Position numbers and translations under genes: made by a program. A stretch of 64,000 bases of DNA from Paracoccus gahaiensis (GTDB taxonomy: Bacteria > Pseudomonadota > Alphaproteobacteria > Rhodobacterales > Rhodobacteraceae). The stretch spans positions 248,001 through 312,000 of the forward strand of contig NZ_SUNI01000001.1 of the NCBI RefSeq assembly GCF_005048225.1, read 5' to 3'. Each line of letters opens with the position of its first letter. The first letter of the stretch is position 1. The notes below the pieces were generated by a model. The model had not been told where the DNA came from, ran no database searches, and was given only the letters and a program-made list of their open reading frames with translations. Of this stretch, positions 1 through 9,226 are shown one piece after another.

Positions 1-49
1 CCGGGCGTTCTAGAGACGGCAGCGACACGACCACGAGGAAGGCCGCGCC

Positions 50-1981
50 ATGTCACAGCTGCGAACCAAGGGCAAATCGACCGTCGTCTGGATCCTGATG
101 GGTCTGATGGTGCTGGGGCTGGGGGGCTTCGGCGTCACCAGTTTCTCGGGCGGCACCTCCGAGGTGGGCTCGGTCGGAGAGACCCGGATCACCGCCGACG
201 ACTATGCCCGCGCCCTGCAGGCGCAGATGCGCGAGCTGTCCCAGCAGATGGGCGAGCCGGTCAGCCTGCAGCAGGCCCAGCAGATGGGCGTGCCGCAATC
301 CGTGCAGGCGCAGCTGGTCGCCGGTGCCGCCCTGGGCGAGCAGGCGCGCCGCATCGGCGTGTCGGTGGGCGATGCGCAGGTCGCGCAGACCATCCTGCAG
401 GCGGGCGCCTTCCAGGGCCCCAACGGCAGCTTCGACCGCACCGCCTATGCCGAGATCCTGCGCCGCGAGAACCTGACCGAGGCCGAGTTTGAGGCCAGCG
501 TGCGCGAGGATTCCGCGCGCCTGATCCTGCAGCGCGCCGTGGCCGGGGGCGTCGTCCCGCCCGCGCCGATGGTCGATCAGACTGCCGCCTGGCTGCTGGA
601 GACCCGCGATTTCAGCTGGCGCGAACTGACCGAGGCCGACCTGCCCAGCCCCGTGGCCGAGCCCGACGAGGCCACCCTGCAGGCCTGGCACGAGGCCAAT
701 GGCGACCGCTTCACCGCGCCCGAGACCCGCGCGATCACCTATGCCTGGGTGACGCCGGACATGCTGTCCTCCGAGGTCGCACTGGACGAGGCAGCGCTGC
801 GCGCCGTCTATGACGAGAATATCGACCAGTTCCAGCGCCCCGCGCGGCGCATGGTCAGCCGCCTCGTCTTTCCCGACGAGGCCGAGGCTCAGGCCGCCCG
901 CGAGGCGATCGATGCCGGCACGCTGCCCTTCGAGGGGTTCGTGCTGCAGCGCGGCCTGACGCTGGACGATGTGGATCTGGGCGAGGTGACCGAGGCCCAG
1001 CTGGGCGCCGCCGCCGAGCCGGTCTTCGCGCTGGAGCAGCCCGGCGTGGTGGGTCCGCTGCCGACCGATCTGGGTCCGGCGCTGTTCTCGGTGAACGCGA
1101 TCCTCGATCCCGTCGACGTTCCCTTCGAGGAGGCGCGCGAGGGGCTGCGCGGCGAGGCGGCCCTGTCCGCGGCCGCCCGCCTGATCCGCGACCGGGGCGC
1201 CGATTACGAGGATCTTCTGGCCGGCGGCGCCACGCTGGAGGACTTGGTCGAGCAGACCGAGCTGGAACTGGGCCAGATCGACTGGTCCGCCGAATCCGTT
1301 CCCGAAGAGGGCAGCATCGCGGGCTATGAAAGCTTCGTCGAACGTGCCGCCTCGGTCTCGACCACCGATTTCCCGCAGCTGGTCGAACTGGCCGATGGCG
1401 GCGTCTTCGCTCTGCGGCTGGACGAGCTGGTGCCGCCGACGCTGCGCCCCTTCGACGAGGTGCGCGACGAGGTGCTGGCCGACTGGCGCGCCGCCGAACG
1501 CCAGCGCCAGCTGCTGGCCTTGGCCGCCGAGCAGCGCCTGACCGCGATCTCGGAAACCGCGCCCGACACCGAAACGCCCGAGACGGCAGCCCCCGAGACG
1601 GCAGCCCCCGAGGCCGGCACGCCCGCGCCGGTGCCCGCACCCGCGCCGCTGGACTGGACCGCCGAGGAAGGTCTGTCGCGCAACGACTGGATGGACGGGT
1701 TGCCGCCCGAACTGCTGTCGCAGGCCTTCGCCCTGAGCGAACCGGACGAGGCCGAGGTGGTCGATGCCGGCGACCGGGTGTTCCTGGTCCGGCTGGACGG
1801 AATCAACGAGGCCGACCTGACCGGTGAGGACGCCGCCCAGATCCTCGAGGGCGTGCGCGCCCGGCTGGTCCAGTCGCTGCAGGCCGACCTGTTCGACTAT
1901 TACGCCCGCCACGCGCAGCGCGAGGCGCAGGTGCAGCTGAACATGCAGGCGATCGACGCCATCAACGCCCAGGTCCAGTGA
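50..1981 (+). CDS. ppiD: PpiD/SurA-type peptidyl-prolyl isomerase, inner-membrane anchored
   Basis: A 643-residue periplasmic folding factor of the PpiD family. A short basic N-terminus is followed by one membrane segment (about residues 11-31), then a SurA-like N-terminal chaperone region with many Gln and Ala residues and a degenerate parvulin-type domain in the middle. Near residue 505 there is a repeated TPETAAPE linker. Family members sit in the inner membrane and help outer-membrane and secreted proteins fold on the outer face. GAGGAA lies 9 bases before the ATG. The stop codon TGA overlaps the ATG of trpE, so the two are probably translationally coupled although unrelated in function. 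The family call is firm; whether the isomerase site is active cannot be read from sequence. Confidence 0.85.
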   Translation: MSQLRTKGKSTVVWILMGLMVLGLGGFGVTSFSGGTSEVGSVGETRITADDYARALQAQMRELSQQMGEPVSLQQAQQMGVPQSVQAQLVAGAALGEQARRIGVSVGDAQVAQTILQAGAFQGPNGSFDRTAYAEILRRENLTEAEFEASVREDSARLILQRAVAGGVVPPAPMVDQTAAWLLETRDFSWRELTEADLPSPVAEPDEATLQAWHEANGDRFTAPETRAITYAWVTPDMLSSEVALDEAALRAVYDENIDQFQRPARRMVSRLVFPDEAEAQAAREAIDAGTLPFEGFVLQRGLTLDDVDLGEVTEAQLGAAAEPVFALEQPGVVGPLPTDLGPALFSVNAILDPVDVPFEEAREGLRGEAALSAAARLIRDRGADYEDLLAGGATLEDLVEQTELELGQIDWSAESVPEEGSIAGYESFVERAASVSTTDFPQLVELADGGVFALRLDELVPPTLRPFDEVRDEVLADWRAAERQRQLLALAAEQRLTAISETAPDTETPETAAPETAAPEAGTPAPVPAPAPLDWTAEEGLSRNDWMDGLPPELLSQAFALSEPDEAEVVDAGDRVFLVRLDGINEADLTGEDAAQILEGVRARLVQSLQADLFDYYARHAQREAQVQLNMQAIDAINAQVQ

Positions 1982-3486
1982 TGCAGCTGACCCCCGACTT
2001 TGCCGCCTTCGAGGCGGAATGGGTTGCCGGGCGCAACCAACTGGTGACGATCCGGCTGGCCGCCGACCTGGACACGCCCGTCAGCCTGATGCTGAAGCTG
2101 GCCGAGGCGGCCCCGCAAAGCTTCATGCTGGAATCGGTGACCGGCGGCGAGGTCCGCGGCCGCTATTCCATCGTCGGCATGAAGCCCGACCTGATCTGGG
2201 ACTGCCGCGACGGGCGCGCCCGGATCAACCGGCAGGCCCGCTTCGCGCCGGACTTCCAGGACGATCCGCGCCCGGCGCTGGACAGCCTGCGCGCGCTGAT
2301 CGCCGAAAGCCGGATCGAGACCATGCCCGAGGGCGTGCCCCCGGTCGCGGCGGGGCTGTTCGGCTATCTGGGCTATGACATGATCCGGCTGGTCGAGAAC
2401 CTGCCCGACGTGAACCCCGATCCGCTGGACCTGCCTGATGCGATGCTGATGCGCCCCTCGGTCGTGGCCGTGCTGGACGGGGTCAAGGGCGAGGTGACGC
2501 TCTGCGCCCCCGCCTGGCATGACGGATCGGACAACGCCCGCGCGGCCTATGCCCGCGCCGCCGAGCGGGTGATGGACGCGCTGCGCTCGCTGGACCGCCA
2601 GCCCTCCGAGCCACGTGCCTTGGGCGACGAGGTGCAGATCGGCGCGCCGGTGTCGAACTTCACCAAAGACGGCTATCTGGCCGCCGTCGAGACGGCCAAG
2701 GATTACATCCGCGCGGGCGACATCTTCCAGGTCGTGCCCAGCCAGCGCTGGCGCATGGACTTTCCGCTGCCGCCCTTCGCGCTCTATCGGTCGCTGCGGC
2801 GCACCAATCCGTCGCCCTTCATGTTCTTCCTCAATCTGGGGGATTTCCAGATCGTCGGTGCCTCGCCCGAAATCCTCGTGCGCCTGCGCGACGGCGAGGT
2901 GACCATCCGGCCCATCGCCGGCACCCGACCGCGCGGCGCGGACGAGGCCGAGGACCGGGCGCTGGAGGCCGATCTGCTGGGTGATCCCAAGGAGCTGGCC
3001 GAGCATCTGATGCTGCTGGATCTGGGTCGCAACGATGTGGGCCGGGTGGCAAAGCCCGGCACCGTGCGCCCGACCGAACAGTTCGTGATCGAACGCTACA
3101 GCCATGTCATGCATATCGTCTCGAACGTGGTGGGACAGTTGCGCGACGGAGAGGACGGGCTGTCAGCGCTGCTGGCGGGCCTGCCTGCGGGGACCGTCTC
3201 GGGCGCGCCCAAGGTCCGGGCCATGCAGATCATCGACGAGCTGGAGCCCGAGAAGCGCGGCGTCTATGGCGGCGCGGTCGGCTATTTCGCCGCCAATGGC
3301 GAGATGGACATGTGCATCGCGCTGCGCACGGGCGTGATCAAGGACAAGGCCCTCTATATCCAGTCGGGCGGCGGCGTCGTCTATGACAGCGATCCCGAGG
3401 CCGAGTTCCAAGAGACCGTGAACAAGAGCCGCGCGCTGCAACGTGCTGCCGAAGAGGCCTCGCGCTTCGTGCGCGGCAATAGCTGA
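1981..3486 (+). CDS. trpE: anthranilate synthase component I
   Basis: TrpE makes anthranilate from chorismate and glutamine-derived ammonia, the first committed step to tryptophan. The 501-residue product has the feedback-binding LES...GRYSIVG segment near the N-terminus and the chorismate-binding core with IAGTRPRGADEAED and LGRNDVGRV. The ATG shares bases with the ppiD stop; a GTG one codon earlier (1978) is a possible alternative. The glutamine amidotransferase partner trpG is not in this window, so it must be encoded elsewhere. The gene is followed by a strong hairpin, which ends the ppiD-trpE transcript. No attenuator leader can precede trpE because no gap separates it from ppiD. Confidence 0.95.
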   Translation: MQLTPDFAAFEAEWVAGRNQLVTIRLAADLDTPVSLMLKLAEAAPQSFMLESVTGGEVRGRYSIVGMKPDLIWDCRDGRARINRQARFAPDFQDDPRPALDSLRALIAESRIETMPEGVPPVAAGLFGYLGYDMIRLVENLPDVNPDPLDLPDAMLMRPSVVAVLDGVKGEVTLCAPAWHDGSDNARAAYARAAERVMDALRSLDRQPSEPRALGDEVQIGAPVSNFTKDGYLAAVETAKDYIRAGDIFQVVPSQRWRMDFPLPPFALYRSLRRTNPSPFMFFLNLGDFQIVGASPEILVRLRDGEVTIRPIAGTRPRGADEAEDRALEADLLGDPKELAEHLMLLDLGRNDVGRVAKPGTVRPTEQFVIERYSHVMHIVSNVVGQLRDGEDGLSALLAGLPAGTVSGAPKVRAMQIIDELEPEKRGVYGGAVGYFAANGEMDMCIALRTGVIKDKALYIQSGGGVVYDSDPEAEFQETVNKSRALQRAAEEASRFVRGNS

Positions 3487-3494
3487 CATGCGAA

Positions 3495-3516
3495 CGGCGG
3501 CCCCGAAGGGCCGCCG
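3495..3516. terminator. hairpin between convergent trpE and PRC-barrel gene
   Basis: Nine-base GC-rich arms (CGGCGGCCC / GGGCCGCCG) with a CGAA loop, starting 9 bases after the trpE stop. There is no T-run, so it may act in both directions or only stabilise the 3' end. Confidence 0.5.
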
Positions 3517-3544
3517 CGTCACAAGGCGGGATGCCTTGTCAGTC

Positions 3545-4309
3545 TCAGTTGGCCGGAGCCGGCGTCGTGGTGGTCGCGTCGGTGCCCATCTCCATGGTGT
3601 CCGTGTCGGTCTCCATCGTCTCGGTTTCCATGGTGTCGGTTTCCATGGTATCCGCGTCCAACGGCTCGGTCGCCATCGGCTCGGCTTCGGTCCCCGTGGC
3701 CATCGGATCGGCGGCAGGTGCCGTGCCCATGCCCGTGTCGGTCGTGCCCATCGCGGGATCGGTCATCATGTCGTCGCCGGCGGCAGCTGCCTGATCGCGG
3801 AAGACGTATTCCGGAGCGGCTTCGGCCTCTTCCTGCGTCAGATCGGTGGTGATCTCCTGCGCGTCGGAATTGATGGTCAGGTCGGCCCAAGGCAGGGCGA
3901 TCTGCTTCTCACCGATCCCGAGGAACCCGCCGACGCCGATGATCGCGGCCTTCATTTCGCCGGTATCGCCATCGACGATCACGTCGCTGATCGCACCGAT
4001 GTCGTCACCGGTGGGCGAGGTCACGTTCGTGCCGGTGATCCAGTCGATGCGCCACTCGTTCTCGGCCTGCTGCACTTCGACCTTCTCGGCGGCCGAGGCG
4101 GCGGCGGCGGCCTCATCGGCATCCGTCTCTTCGGCCATCGGCTCGGTGGTGGCCATCGGATCGGCGGCCGGAGCATCGCCCATGTCGGTCATCGGGGCGG
4201 TTTCGGCGGGCTCCATCGCCGGATCGGCGGCGGGGGCGGTGTCTTGGGCGAAGGCGGCACCGAAGCTCATCGGCAGGGCCAGCGTGGTGGTCAAAAGAAA
4301 CTTGCGCAT
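3545..4309 (-). CDS. PRC-barrel domain envelope protein with acidic low-complexity arms
   Basis: A 254-residue exported protein: signal peptide ending near AFAQ (about residue 22), an Ala/Pro/Met/Glu-rich arm, a single PRC-barrel (about residues 83-165, from DWITGTNVTSPTGDDIG to WADLTIN), and a C-terminal tail of imperfect METDTME repeats ending TTTTPAPAN. PRC-barrels bind partners in photosynthetic reaction centres and in many envelope proteins, but the role here is not known. AGGAGG sits upstream of the start. The tail ending is nearly the same as that of the membrane protein at 50779-51513. Domain call firm, function unknown. Confidence 0.75.
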   Translation of the reverse strand: MRKFLLTTTLALPMSFGAAFAQDTAPAADPAMEPAETAPMTDMGDAPAADPMATTEPMAEETDADEAAAAASAAEKVEVQQAENEWRIDWITGTNVTSPTGDDIGAISDVIVDGDTGEMKAAIIGVGGFLGIGEKQIALPWADLTINSDAQEITTDLTQEEAEAAPEYVFRDQAAAAGDDMMTDPAMGTTDTGMGTAPAADPMATGTEAEPMATEPLDADTMETDTMETETMETDTDTMEMGTDATTTTPAPAN

Positions 4310-4385
4310 CTCATCCTCCTGGGTCTTCAGCAGGTCGCCGGTCGCGCCCCGCTATCTGACGGCATAATGCCCGGCCCGTGGGAGG

Positions 4386-4411
4386 GGTTCCCCGCCTTGC
4401 GGCGCGGAACC
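4386..4411 (-). terminator. stem-loop after gpt
   Basis: An 11-base stem with one C-C mismatch (GGTTCCCCGCC / GGCGCGGAACC) and a TTGC loop lies between the gpt stop and the PRC-barrel gene start. It would end the leftward fabI-lysE-gpt transcript. There is no T-run, hence the low confidence. Confidence 0.35.
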
Positions 4412-4442
4412 GAACAGATCCGTTCAACTCATTGGGAAGACG

Positions 4443-4946
4443 TCAATCTTCGCCGCGGAAAGGTTGCACATACTGCAAAGCCATATCCCAGGGGAAGAAG
4501 ATCCAGGTGTCCTGGCTGACCTCGGTGACATAGCTGGCAACCATCGGCTTGCCCTTGGGCTTGGCATAGACGGTGGCCAGGTGAGCCTTGGGATACATCT
4601 CGCGGATCAGTTCCAGGGTGCGGCCCGAATCGACCAGATCGTCGACGACCAGGATCCCCTCGCCATCGCCCATCAGCTCGGGATCGGGGCGCTTGAGGAC
4701 CTCCAGCTTGCCCTGGCCCGCCTGCGTGCCGACTCCCTTGTAGGAGCGGATCGAGATCGTGTCGATCGTGCGGATGTCCAGCTCGCGCGCCACGATCATC
4801 GCGGGCACCAGCCCGCCCCGGGTGACGGCCACCACCGCGCGCCACGACGTTCCCTCCATGCGCCAAGCCAGCGCGCGGGCGTCGCGGTGCAACTGGTCCC
4901 AGCTGACATGGAAGCCTTTTTCATGCGGCAGGCGGTCGGACGACAT
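4443..4946 (-). CDS. gpt: xanthine/guanine phosphoribosyltransferase
   Basis: A 167-residue type I phosphoribosyltransferase that joins xanthine or guanine to PRPP to make XMP or GMP (purine salvage, cytoplasm). The PRPP loop reads [13 protein letters not shown] (about residues 97-109), and [13 protein letters not shown] earlier is the flexible-loop region. It is slightly longer than E. coli Gpt (152 residues). The start is the ATG after GAAGGAG; longer open frames upstream run through lysE in another frame and are not genes. It is the last gene of a leftward run fabI-lysE-gpt, 11 bases after the lysE stop. Substrate choice between xanthine, guanine and hypoxanthine is by family analogy. Confidence 0.88.
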   Translation of the reverse strand: MSSDRLPHEKGFHVSWDQLHRDARALAWRMEGTSWRAVVAVTRGGLVPAMIVARELDIRTIDTISIRSYKGVGTQAGQGKLEVLKRPDPELMGDGEGILVVDDLVDSGRTLELIREMYPKAHLATVYAKPKGKPMVASYVTEVSQDTWIFFPWDMALQYVQPFRGED

Positions 4947-4957
4947 GGAATTCTCCT

Positions 4958-5569
4958 TCAGGGGCGCAGGACCAGGGACAGGCCAAGGAGGGCGATCAGC
5001 GCCCCGGCCCCCCGGTCGATCCAGAACTTTGCGGCATAATAGCGTCGCCGCAGCAGCGGCAGGGCCATCAGGCTGGCCAGTGCGGTATAGAAGAACAGCT
5101 CGACCGACAAGGCCACCGCATAGATCGCGCCCTTGTCGGCGGGGGTCAGCACGGCGGGAAAGATCGACAGCAGCACGGCGGAATAGAACAGCGCCGGCTT
5201 GGGGTTGGACAGGTTCAGCGCCATGCCCGCCACGATCCCCATGCCGCGCCCCGCCGGGACTTCGGGCAGGGGATCGGCGGCATGGCGCCACATCTTCGCG
5301 CCGATCCAGATCAGATAGGCGCCGCCCAGCATCTTCAGAAGCACCAGCGTCCAGGGCGCCACGCGGAACAGCGCCGTCAGCCCCAGCAGCGCGAAGAGGC
5401 ACCAGACCGAGGCACCGAGGGCCAGCCCCCAGCCATAGGCCAGCGCACGGCTGCGGCCCAAGGCAAAGGCGCCTTGGCTGACCGCGATCACGCCGGGACC
5501 GGGCGACAGGATCGCCACCGACAGGGTGGCCACGAAAAGGCCAAGCTGCTCCGCCGTGATCTGGATCAT
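4958..5569 (-). CDS. LysE/RhtB family amino-acid exporter
   Basis: A 203-residue inner-membrane protein with about six hydrophobic segments. The N-terminal signature [20 protein letters not shown] and the internal [15 protein letters not shown] are typical of the RhtB/LysE translocator family, which exports amino acids or their derivatives by proton exchange. The substrate cannot be predicted. It lies between fabI (25-base gap) and gpt (11-base gap), so it probably shares their transcript, though no metabolic link is evident. Confidence 0.85.
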   Translation of the reverse strand: MIQITAEQLGLFVATLSVAILSPGPGVIAVSQGAFALGRSRALAYGWGLALGASVWCLFALLGLTALFRVAPWTLVLLKMLGGAYLIWIGAKMWRHAADPLPEVPAGRGMGIVAGMALNLSNPKPALFYSAVLLSIFPAVLTPADKGAIYAVALSVELFFYTALASLMALPLLRRRYYAAKFWIDRGAGALIALLGLSLVLRP

Positions 5570-5594
5570 CGGGGATGCGCGCCGCCCGGGGGCG

Positions 5595-6422
5595 TCAGTC
5601 CTTCTTGACGGTGGCGATGTCGGGCGCGTCCACGGCCTTCATGCCCACGACATGATAGCCCGCATCGACGTGATGCACCTCGCCCGTGACCCCCGCGCCA
5701 AGCCGCGACAGCAGGTAGAGCGCCGAATTGCCCACATCCTCGGTCGTGACATTGCGACGCAGCGGCGAGTTCAGCTCGTTCCACTTCATGATGTATCGGA
5801 AATCGCCGATGCCGCTGGCGGCCAGGGTCTTGATGGGGCCCGCGCTGATCGCATTGACGCGGATGTTGTCCTTGCCGAAATCCTCGGCCAGGTAGCGCAC
5901 CGAGGCCTCCAGCGCGGCCTTGGCCACGCCCATGACGTTGTAATGCGGCATGACCCGTTCGGCGCCGTAATAGGTCAGGGTCAGCATCGACCCGCCATCC
6001 GTCATCATCGCGGCCGCGCGGCGCGCGACGGCGGTGAAGGAGTAGACGGAAATATCCATCGTCATCAGGAAGTTGTCGCGGGTTGTTTCCGCATAGCGGC
6101 CGCGCAGCTGCTCCTTGTCGGAAAAGCCGATGGCATGGACGATGAAGTCCAGCCCGTCCCATTGCGCGCCCAGATCCGCGAACAGCGCGTCGATCGAGGC
6201 CTCGTCGGACACGTCGCAGGGCAGGATCAGATCCGACCCCAACTGGGCGGCCAGAGGGCCCACGCGCTTCTTCAGCGCGTCGCCCTGATAGCTGAAGGCC
6301 AGCTGGGCCCCTTCGGCGGCCAGCGCCTTGGCGATGCCCCAGGCGATCGACTTGTCATTGGCCAGTCCCATGATGAGACCCCGCTTGCCGGCCATCAGGC
6401 CGGTCCTCTGCTCGCTTGACAT
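5595..6422 (-). CDS. fabI: enoyl-[acyl-carrier-protein] reductase (NADH)
   Basis: FabI reduces trans-2-enoyl-ACP in the last step of each fatty-acid elongation cycle. The 275-residue protein is a divergent short-chain dehydrogenase. The [13 protein letters not shown] nucleotide-binding segment is at about residues 19-31, and the FabI catalytic pair Tyr161-x6-Lys168 lies in HYNVMGVAK, with Tyr151 also present. The C-terminal [17 protein letters not shown] is characteristic. It is divergent from pdxH with a 78-base gap and is the first gene of the leftward fabI-lysE-gpt run. FabI is the usual target of triclosan-type inhibitors. The family call is firm. Confidence 0.95.
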   Translation of the reverse strand: MSSEQRTGLMAGKRGLIMGLANDKSIAWGIAKALAAEGAQLAFSYQGDALKKRVGPLAAQLGSDLILPCDVSDEASIDALFADLGAQWDGLDFIVHAIGFSDKEQLRGRYAETTRDNFLMTMDISVYSFTAVARRAAAMMTDGGSMLTLTYYGAERVMPHYNVMGVAKAALEASVRYLAEDFGKDNIRVNAISAGPIKTLAASGIGDFRYIMKWNELNSPLRRNVTTEDVGNSALYLLSRLGAGVTGEVHHVDAGYHVVGMKAVDAPDIATVKKD

Positions 6423-6500
6423 GTCCTGTTCCCCGCGCTTTCAACCGTTCGGGAGGTGTTAGGCCAACTGCCCGGCCGCATCAAGCACAAGGACGACGCC

Positions 6501-7115
6501 ATGACCGAGCGAACCGGACTCTTTGCGGGCGACGACCCGTTCGACATCATCCGCGCCTGGATGACCGAGGCGGAGGCGACCGAGCCGAACGATCCCAATG
6601 CCATCGCGCTGGCGACCGTGGATGCCGAGGGTATGCCCGACGCGCGGATGGTGCTGCTGAAGGACGTGGACGGGCAGGGGGCGGACGGGTCCTTCGTCTT
6701 CTACACCAATTACGACAGCGCCAAGGGCCGGCAGATCGCCCAGACCGGCAAGGCCGCCTTCGTGATGCACTGGAAGTCGCTGCGCCGGCAGATCCGCGTG
6801 CGCGGGACGGTGACACGCGAGGAAGGTCCGCAGGCCGATGCCTATTATAACAGCCGTGCGCTGCAAAGCAGGCTGGGGGCCTGGGCCTCGCGCCAGTCGC
6901 AGCCGCTGGACGCACGCGGCACGCTGATGGCCGAGGTGGCGCGGCAGGGCCTGCGTCACGGCACCCACCCGACGCGGCCTCCCTATTGGGGCGGATTGCG
7001 CCTGCGCCCCGTGCAGATCGAGTTCTGGGCGGATGGGGCGTTCCGGCTGCATGACCGTTTCTGCTGGACCCGCACCCCCGACGACCGGTGGGAAATCGCC
7101 CGCCTGTCGCCCTGA
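6501..7115 (+). CDS. pdxH: pyridoxamine 5'-phosphate oxidase
   Basis: PdxH oxidises pyridoxamine or pyridoxine 5'-phosphate to pyridoxal phosphate using FMN. The 204-residue protein has the FMN-binding MVLLKDVD and [13 protein letters not shown] segments, [13 protein letters not shown], and the C-terminal substrate-binding [18 protein letters not shown]. The ATG at 6501 is chosen because AAGGAC precedes it and homologues start near it; a GTG at 6456 in the same frame would add 15 residues unlike the family. Single gene, divergent from fabI. Confidence 0.95.
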   Translation: MTERTGLFAGDDPFDIIRAWMTEAEATEPNDPNAIALATVDAEGMPDARMVLLKDVDGQGADGSFVFYTNYDSAKGRQIAQTGKAAFVMHWKSLRRQIRVRGTVTREEGPQADAYYNSRALQSRLGAWASRQSQPLDARGTLMAEVARQGLRHGTHPTRPPYWGGLRLRPVQIEFWADGAFRLHDRFCWTRTPDDRWEIARLSP

Positions 7116-7174
7116 CGCGTTGGCCACCTTGACGAACCGTTCCGCGACCCCGACATTGAGTTGACGCGACGAAC

Positions 7175-7248
7175 ATGACGTGACCCGAGAGATGACGTGG
7201 GGTTCGCCCCCCCGGCATTGCAACTGAACCGTATTGTAGTCACGTCAC
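7175..7248. promoter_or_regulatory. three copies of a TGACGTG(A) motif upstream of the cold-shock gene
   Basis: ATGACGTGAC (7175-7184), ATGACGTGG (7192-7200) and the inverted GTCACGTCAC (7239-7248) lie within 125 bases of the cold-shock gene start. Two direct copies plus one inverted copy look like a binding-site array. No regulator is assigned. Confidence 0.35.
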
Positions 7249-7299
7249 GGCAACACTAGGGTCCCCCGACCAGCGAAAACGTGCGAAAACGGAAATGGA

Positions 7300-7896
7300 A
7301 TGAGTGACGACGACAGCCTCAAGCTCGTGACGGGACTGGTCAAGTGGTTTGACCCGTCCAAGGGCTATGGCTTCATCCTGAACGAGGATGGCGGCACGGA
7401 CATTCTGCTGCATTCCAACGTCCTGCGCAATTTCGGGCGCAGTTCCGTCGCCGACCAGTCGCGGGTGCGCGTGATGGTCCAGCAGACGCCGCGCGGCGTT
7501 CAGGCCGCCGAGGTCATCACGATCGAGCCGCCCGAAAGCGACGGCCAGCCCCCCATCGCCGATCTGGACATCGAGATCCTCGAGCATCTGGACAGTCTTC
7601 CCCTGCGCCCGGCCCGCGTGAAATGGTTCGACAAGTCCAAGGGATTCGGCTTTGCCAACATCTTCGGGCACTCGGATGATGTCTTCATCCATATCGAGGT
7701 GCTGCGCCATTCCGGTTTTGCGGACCTTGCCATCGGCGAGGCGATCTGCATCCGCGTCGTCGAAGGCCCCCGCGGGCTGATGGCGGCGCAGATCTCGGCC
7801 TGGGACAGCGGCCTTCCCCGCAAGGACGATCAGCACGACAAGGACGAGGACGGCCAGTCCGGTCCCCATGACAGCCTGGCCCATGTCGCTGAATAG
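7300..7896 (+). CDS. cold-shock protein with two cold-shock domains
   Basis: A 198-residue nucleic-acid binding protein with two S1-like cold-shock domains. The first is at residues 8-70 (VKWFDPSKGYGFI, then TDILLH) and the second at about 104-170 (VKWFDKSKGFGFA, then DDVFIH). Both carry the RNP1 motif; RNP2 is canonical only in the second. Single-domain CspA proteins are about 70 residues; doubled forms are common in alphaproteobacteria and act as RNA chaperones. The charged C-terminus (about residues 175-198) overlaps the start of the DUF192 gene by 29 bases. It has a 184-base upstream region with repeated motifs. Confidence 0.9.
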   Translation: MSDDDSLKLVTGLVKWFDPSKGYGFILNEDGGTDILLHSNVLRNFGRSSVADQSRVRVMVQQTPRGVQAAEVITIEPPESDGQPPIADLDIEILEHLDSLPLRPARVKWFDKSKGFGFANIFGHSDDVFIHIEVLRHSGFADLAIGEAICIRVVEGPRGLMAAQISAWDSGLPRKDDQHDKDEDGQSGPHDSLAHVAE

Positions 7897-8404
7897 GTCT
7901 CTGGCCGCTGTCCTGGCGCTTTGCCTGGCGCTGCCCGCCGCGGCGCAGCCGGTCGTGGCGGTCGATGATCTGGCCGAATGCCGTAACGATGCCGCGCTGA
8001 TCCGCACCGACCCCGACCGCGCCCTGTCCTTCCAGATCGAGCTGGCCGATACCGACGAAAGCCGGGCGCGCGGCCTGATGTATCGCCGCGATCTTCCGGC
8101 GGGCGCGGGGATGCTGTTCGTCTATCCCGCCTCGCAGCCGGTCAGCTTCTGGATGCGCAACACGCTGATTCCGTTGGACATCGTCTTTATGGACCCGCGC
8201 GGCGTGATCCGCCACATCCACCGCATGGCCCGGCCCCTGGACGAGACCCCGATCCCCGGCGCCGCCATCGGCGATCCCGATCCCAACCGCCTTCTGGTGC
8301 TGGAAATCGCGGGCGGCGAGGCCGACCGCCTCGGCCTGCAGACGGGGCAGGTGCTGGCCCATCCCGCCGTCCCCGAGAGTTCCGCCGCCTGGCCCTGCCG
8401 CTAG
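7868..8404 (+). CDS. exported DUF192 family protein
   Basis: A 178-residue secreted protein. A signal peptide (about residues 6-26, ending AAAQ) precedes a DUF192 domain with the conserved GLMYRRDLPAGAGMLFVYP and FWMRNTLIPLDIVFMD. The biochemical role of DUF192 is not established. Translation probably starts at the ATG at 7868, overlapping the cold-shock gene by 29 bases; the ATG at 7883 (MSLNRS) would give a more normal signal peptide. Coupling to the cold-shock gene suggests one transcript. Confidence 0.8.
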   Translation: MTAWPMSLNRSLAAVLALCLALPAAAQPVVAVDDLAECRNDAALIRTDPDRALSFQIELADTDESRARGLMYRRDLPAGAGMLFVYPASQPVSFWMRNTLIPLDIVFMDPRGVIRHIHRMARPLDETPIPGAAIGDPDPNRLLVLEIAGGEADRLGLQTGQVLAHPAVPESSAAWPCR

Positions 8405-8445
8405 GGGCTTTCCTCTGCCCGCCGCTTGCGCTAGAGCGGTCCCGT

Positions 8446-8522
8446 CGGGGTGTAGCGCAGTCTGGTAGCGCGCCTGCTTTGGGAGCAGGATGTCGTAGGT
8501 TCGAATCCTATCGCCCCGACCA
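8446..8522 (+). tRNA. tRNA-Pro (anticodon TGG)
   Basis: All four stems fold: acceptor CGGGGTG with CGCCCCG, an anticodon stem of five pairs with loop TTTGGGA, and a T arm around GTTCGAAT. The CCA end is encoded. The length is 77 bases. Confidence 0.96.
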
Positions 8523-8629
8523 CGGGACCTGCCGGGCAGGGCACCCGGTCTGATCCCTCAACCGCAGGTCAGGTCACCCGACAGAGCATGGCCGACCGCA
8601 CCCCTCGGGCATGATCGGCCTCTCGATGC

Positions 8630-9226
8630 TCAGAAGCGATAGCTGGCCCGGACCTGCACCAGATCCGTGTCCAGATCGAGCCCCGAGATCCCGCTCAGAT
8701 CGTCCAGGATATCCTTGAACGTGTTGCGGGTATATTCCAGACCAACCGAGAAGCGATCCGTCACGAGGATATCGGCGCCGATCCCATAGGTCAGCCCGGT
8801 ATCGGCCAGGCGGTCTCCGGCGATGTCGCCATGCACGCCCGCGACGCCCAGGGTCACATAGGGCATGACGCGGCCCGCATCAAAGCCAAGCCGCGCGCGC
8901 AGGCGCAGCAGGTCGCCATTGTCGTCGGCGCCCTCGAACTCGACGCTGTTGTAATCCAGATCGCCGCCCAGCACGATCCGGCCCATGTCGCGCTGATAGC
9001 CGACATGCAGACCATAGGCGTCGAAATCCGCTTCGCCCAGGGGACCGTCCAGCGTCAGGTCGCCGCTTCCCTCGCCATATTGCAGACCGGCATAGAAGCC
9101 CGACCAGTCGGAGCCTGCGGCCATCGGTGCCGCGCCGATGGGCGCATAGTCCGGACCCGCATAGCCTTGGGCGGCAGCACCGGAGGCGGCAGAGAGGGCA
9201 GCGATGGCAAGCAAGCAAAGTTTCAT
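8630..9226 (-). CDS. small outer-membrane beta-barrel protein
   Basis: A 198-residue exported protein: signal peptide of about 19 residues ending AAAQ, then alternating amphipathic strands (WSGFYAGLQYG, YGLHVGYQRDMG, DILVTDRFSVGLEYTRN) and a terminal aromatic signature VRASYRF. This matches the eight-stranded OmpW/OmpA-transmembrane type of barrel inserted by the BAM complex. No ligand or function can be assigned. It stands alone, leftward, after tRNA-Pro. Confidence 0.8.
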   Translation of the reverse strand: MKLCLLAIAALSAASGAAAQGYAGPDYAPIGAAPMAAGSDWSGFYAGLQYGEGSGDLTLDGPLGEADFDAYGLHVGYQRDMGRIVLGGDLDYNSVEFEGADDNGDLLRLRARLGFDAGRVMPYVTLGVAGVHGDIAGDRLADTGLTYGIGADILVTDRFSVGLEYTRNTFKDILDDLSGISGLDLDTDLVQVRASYRF

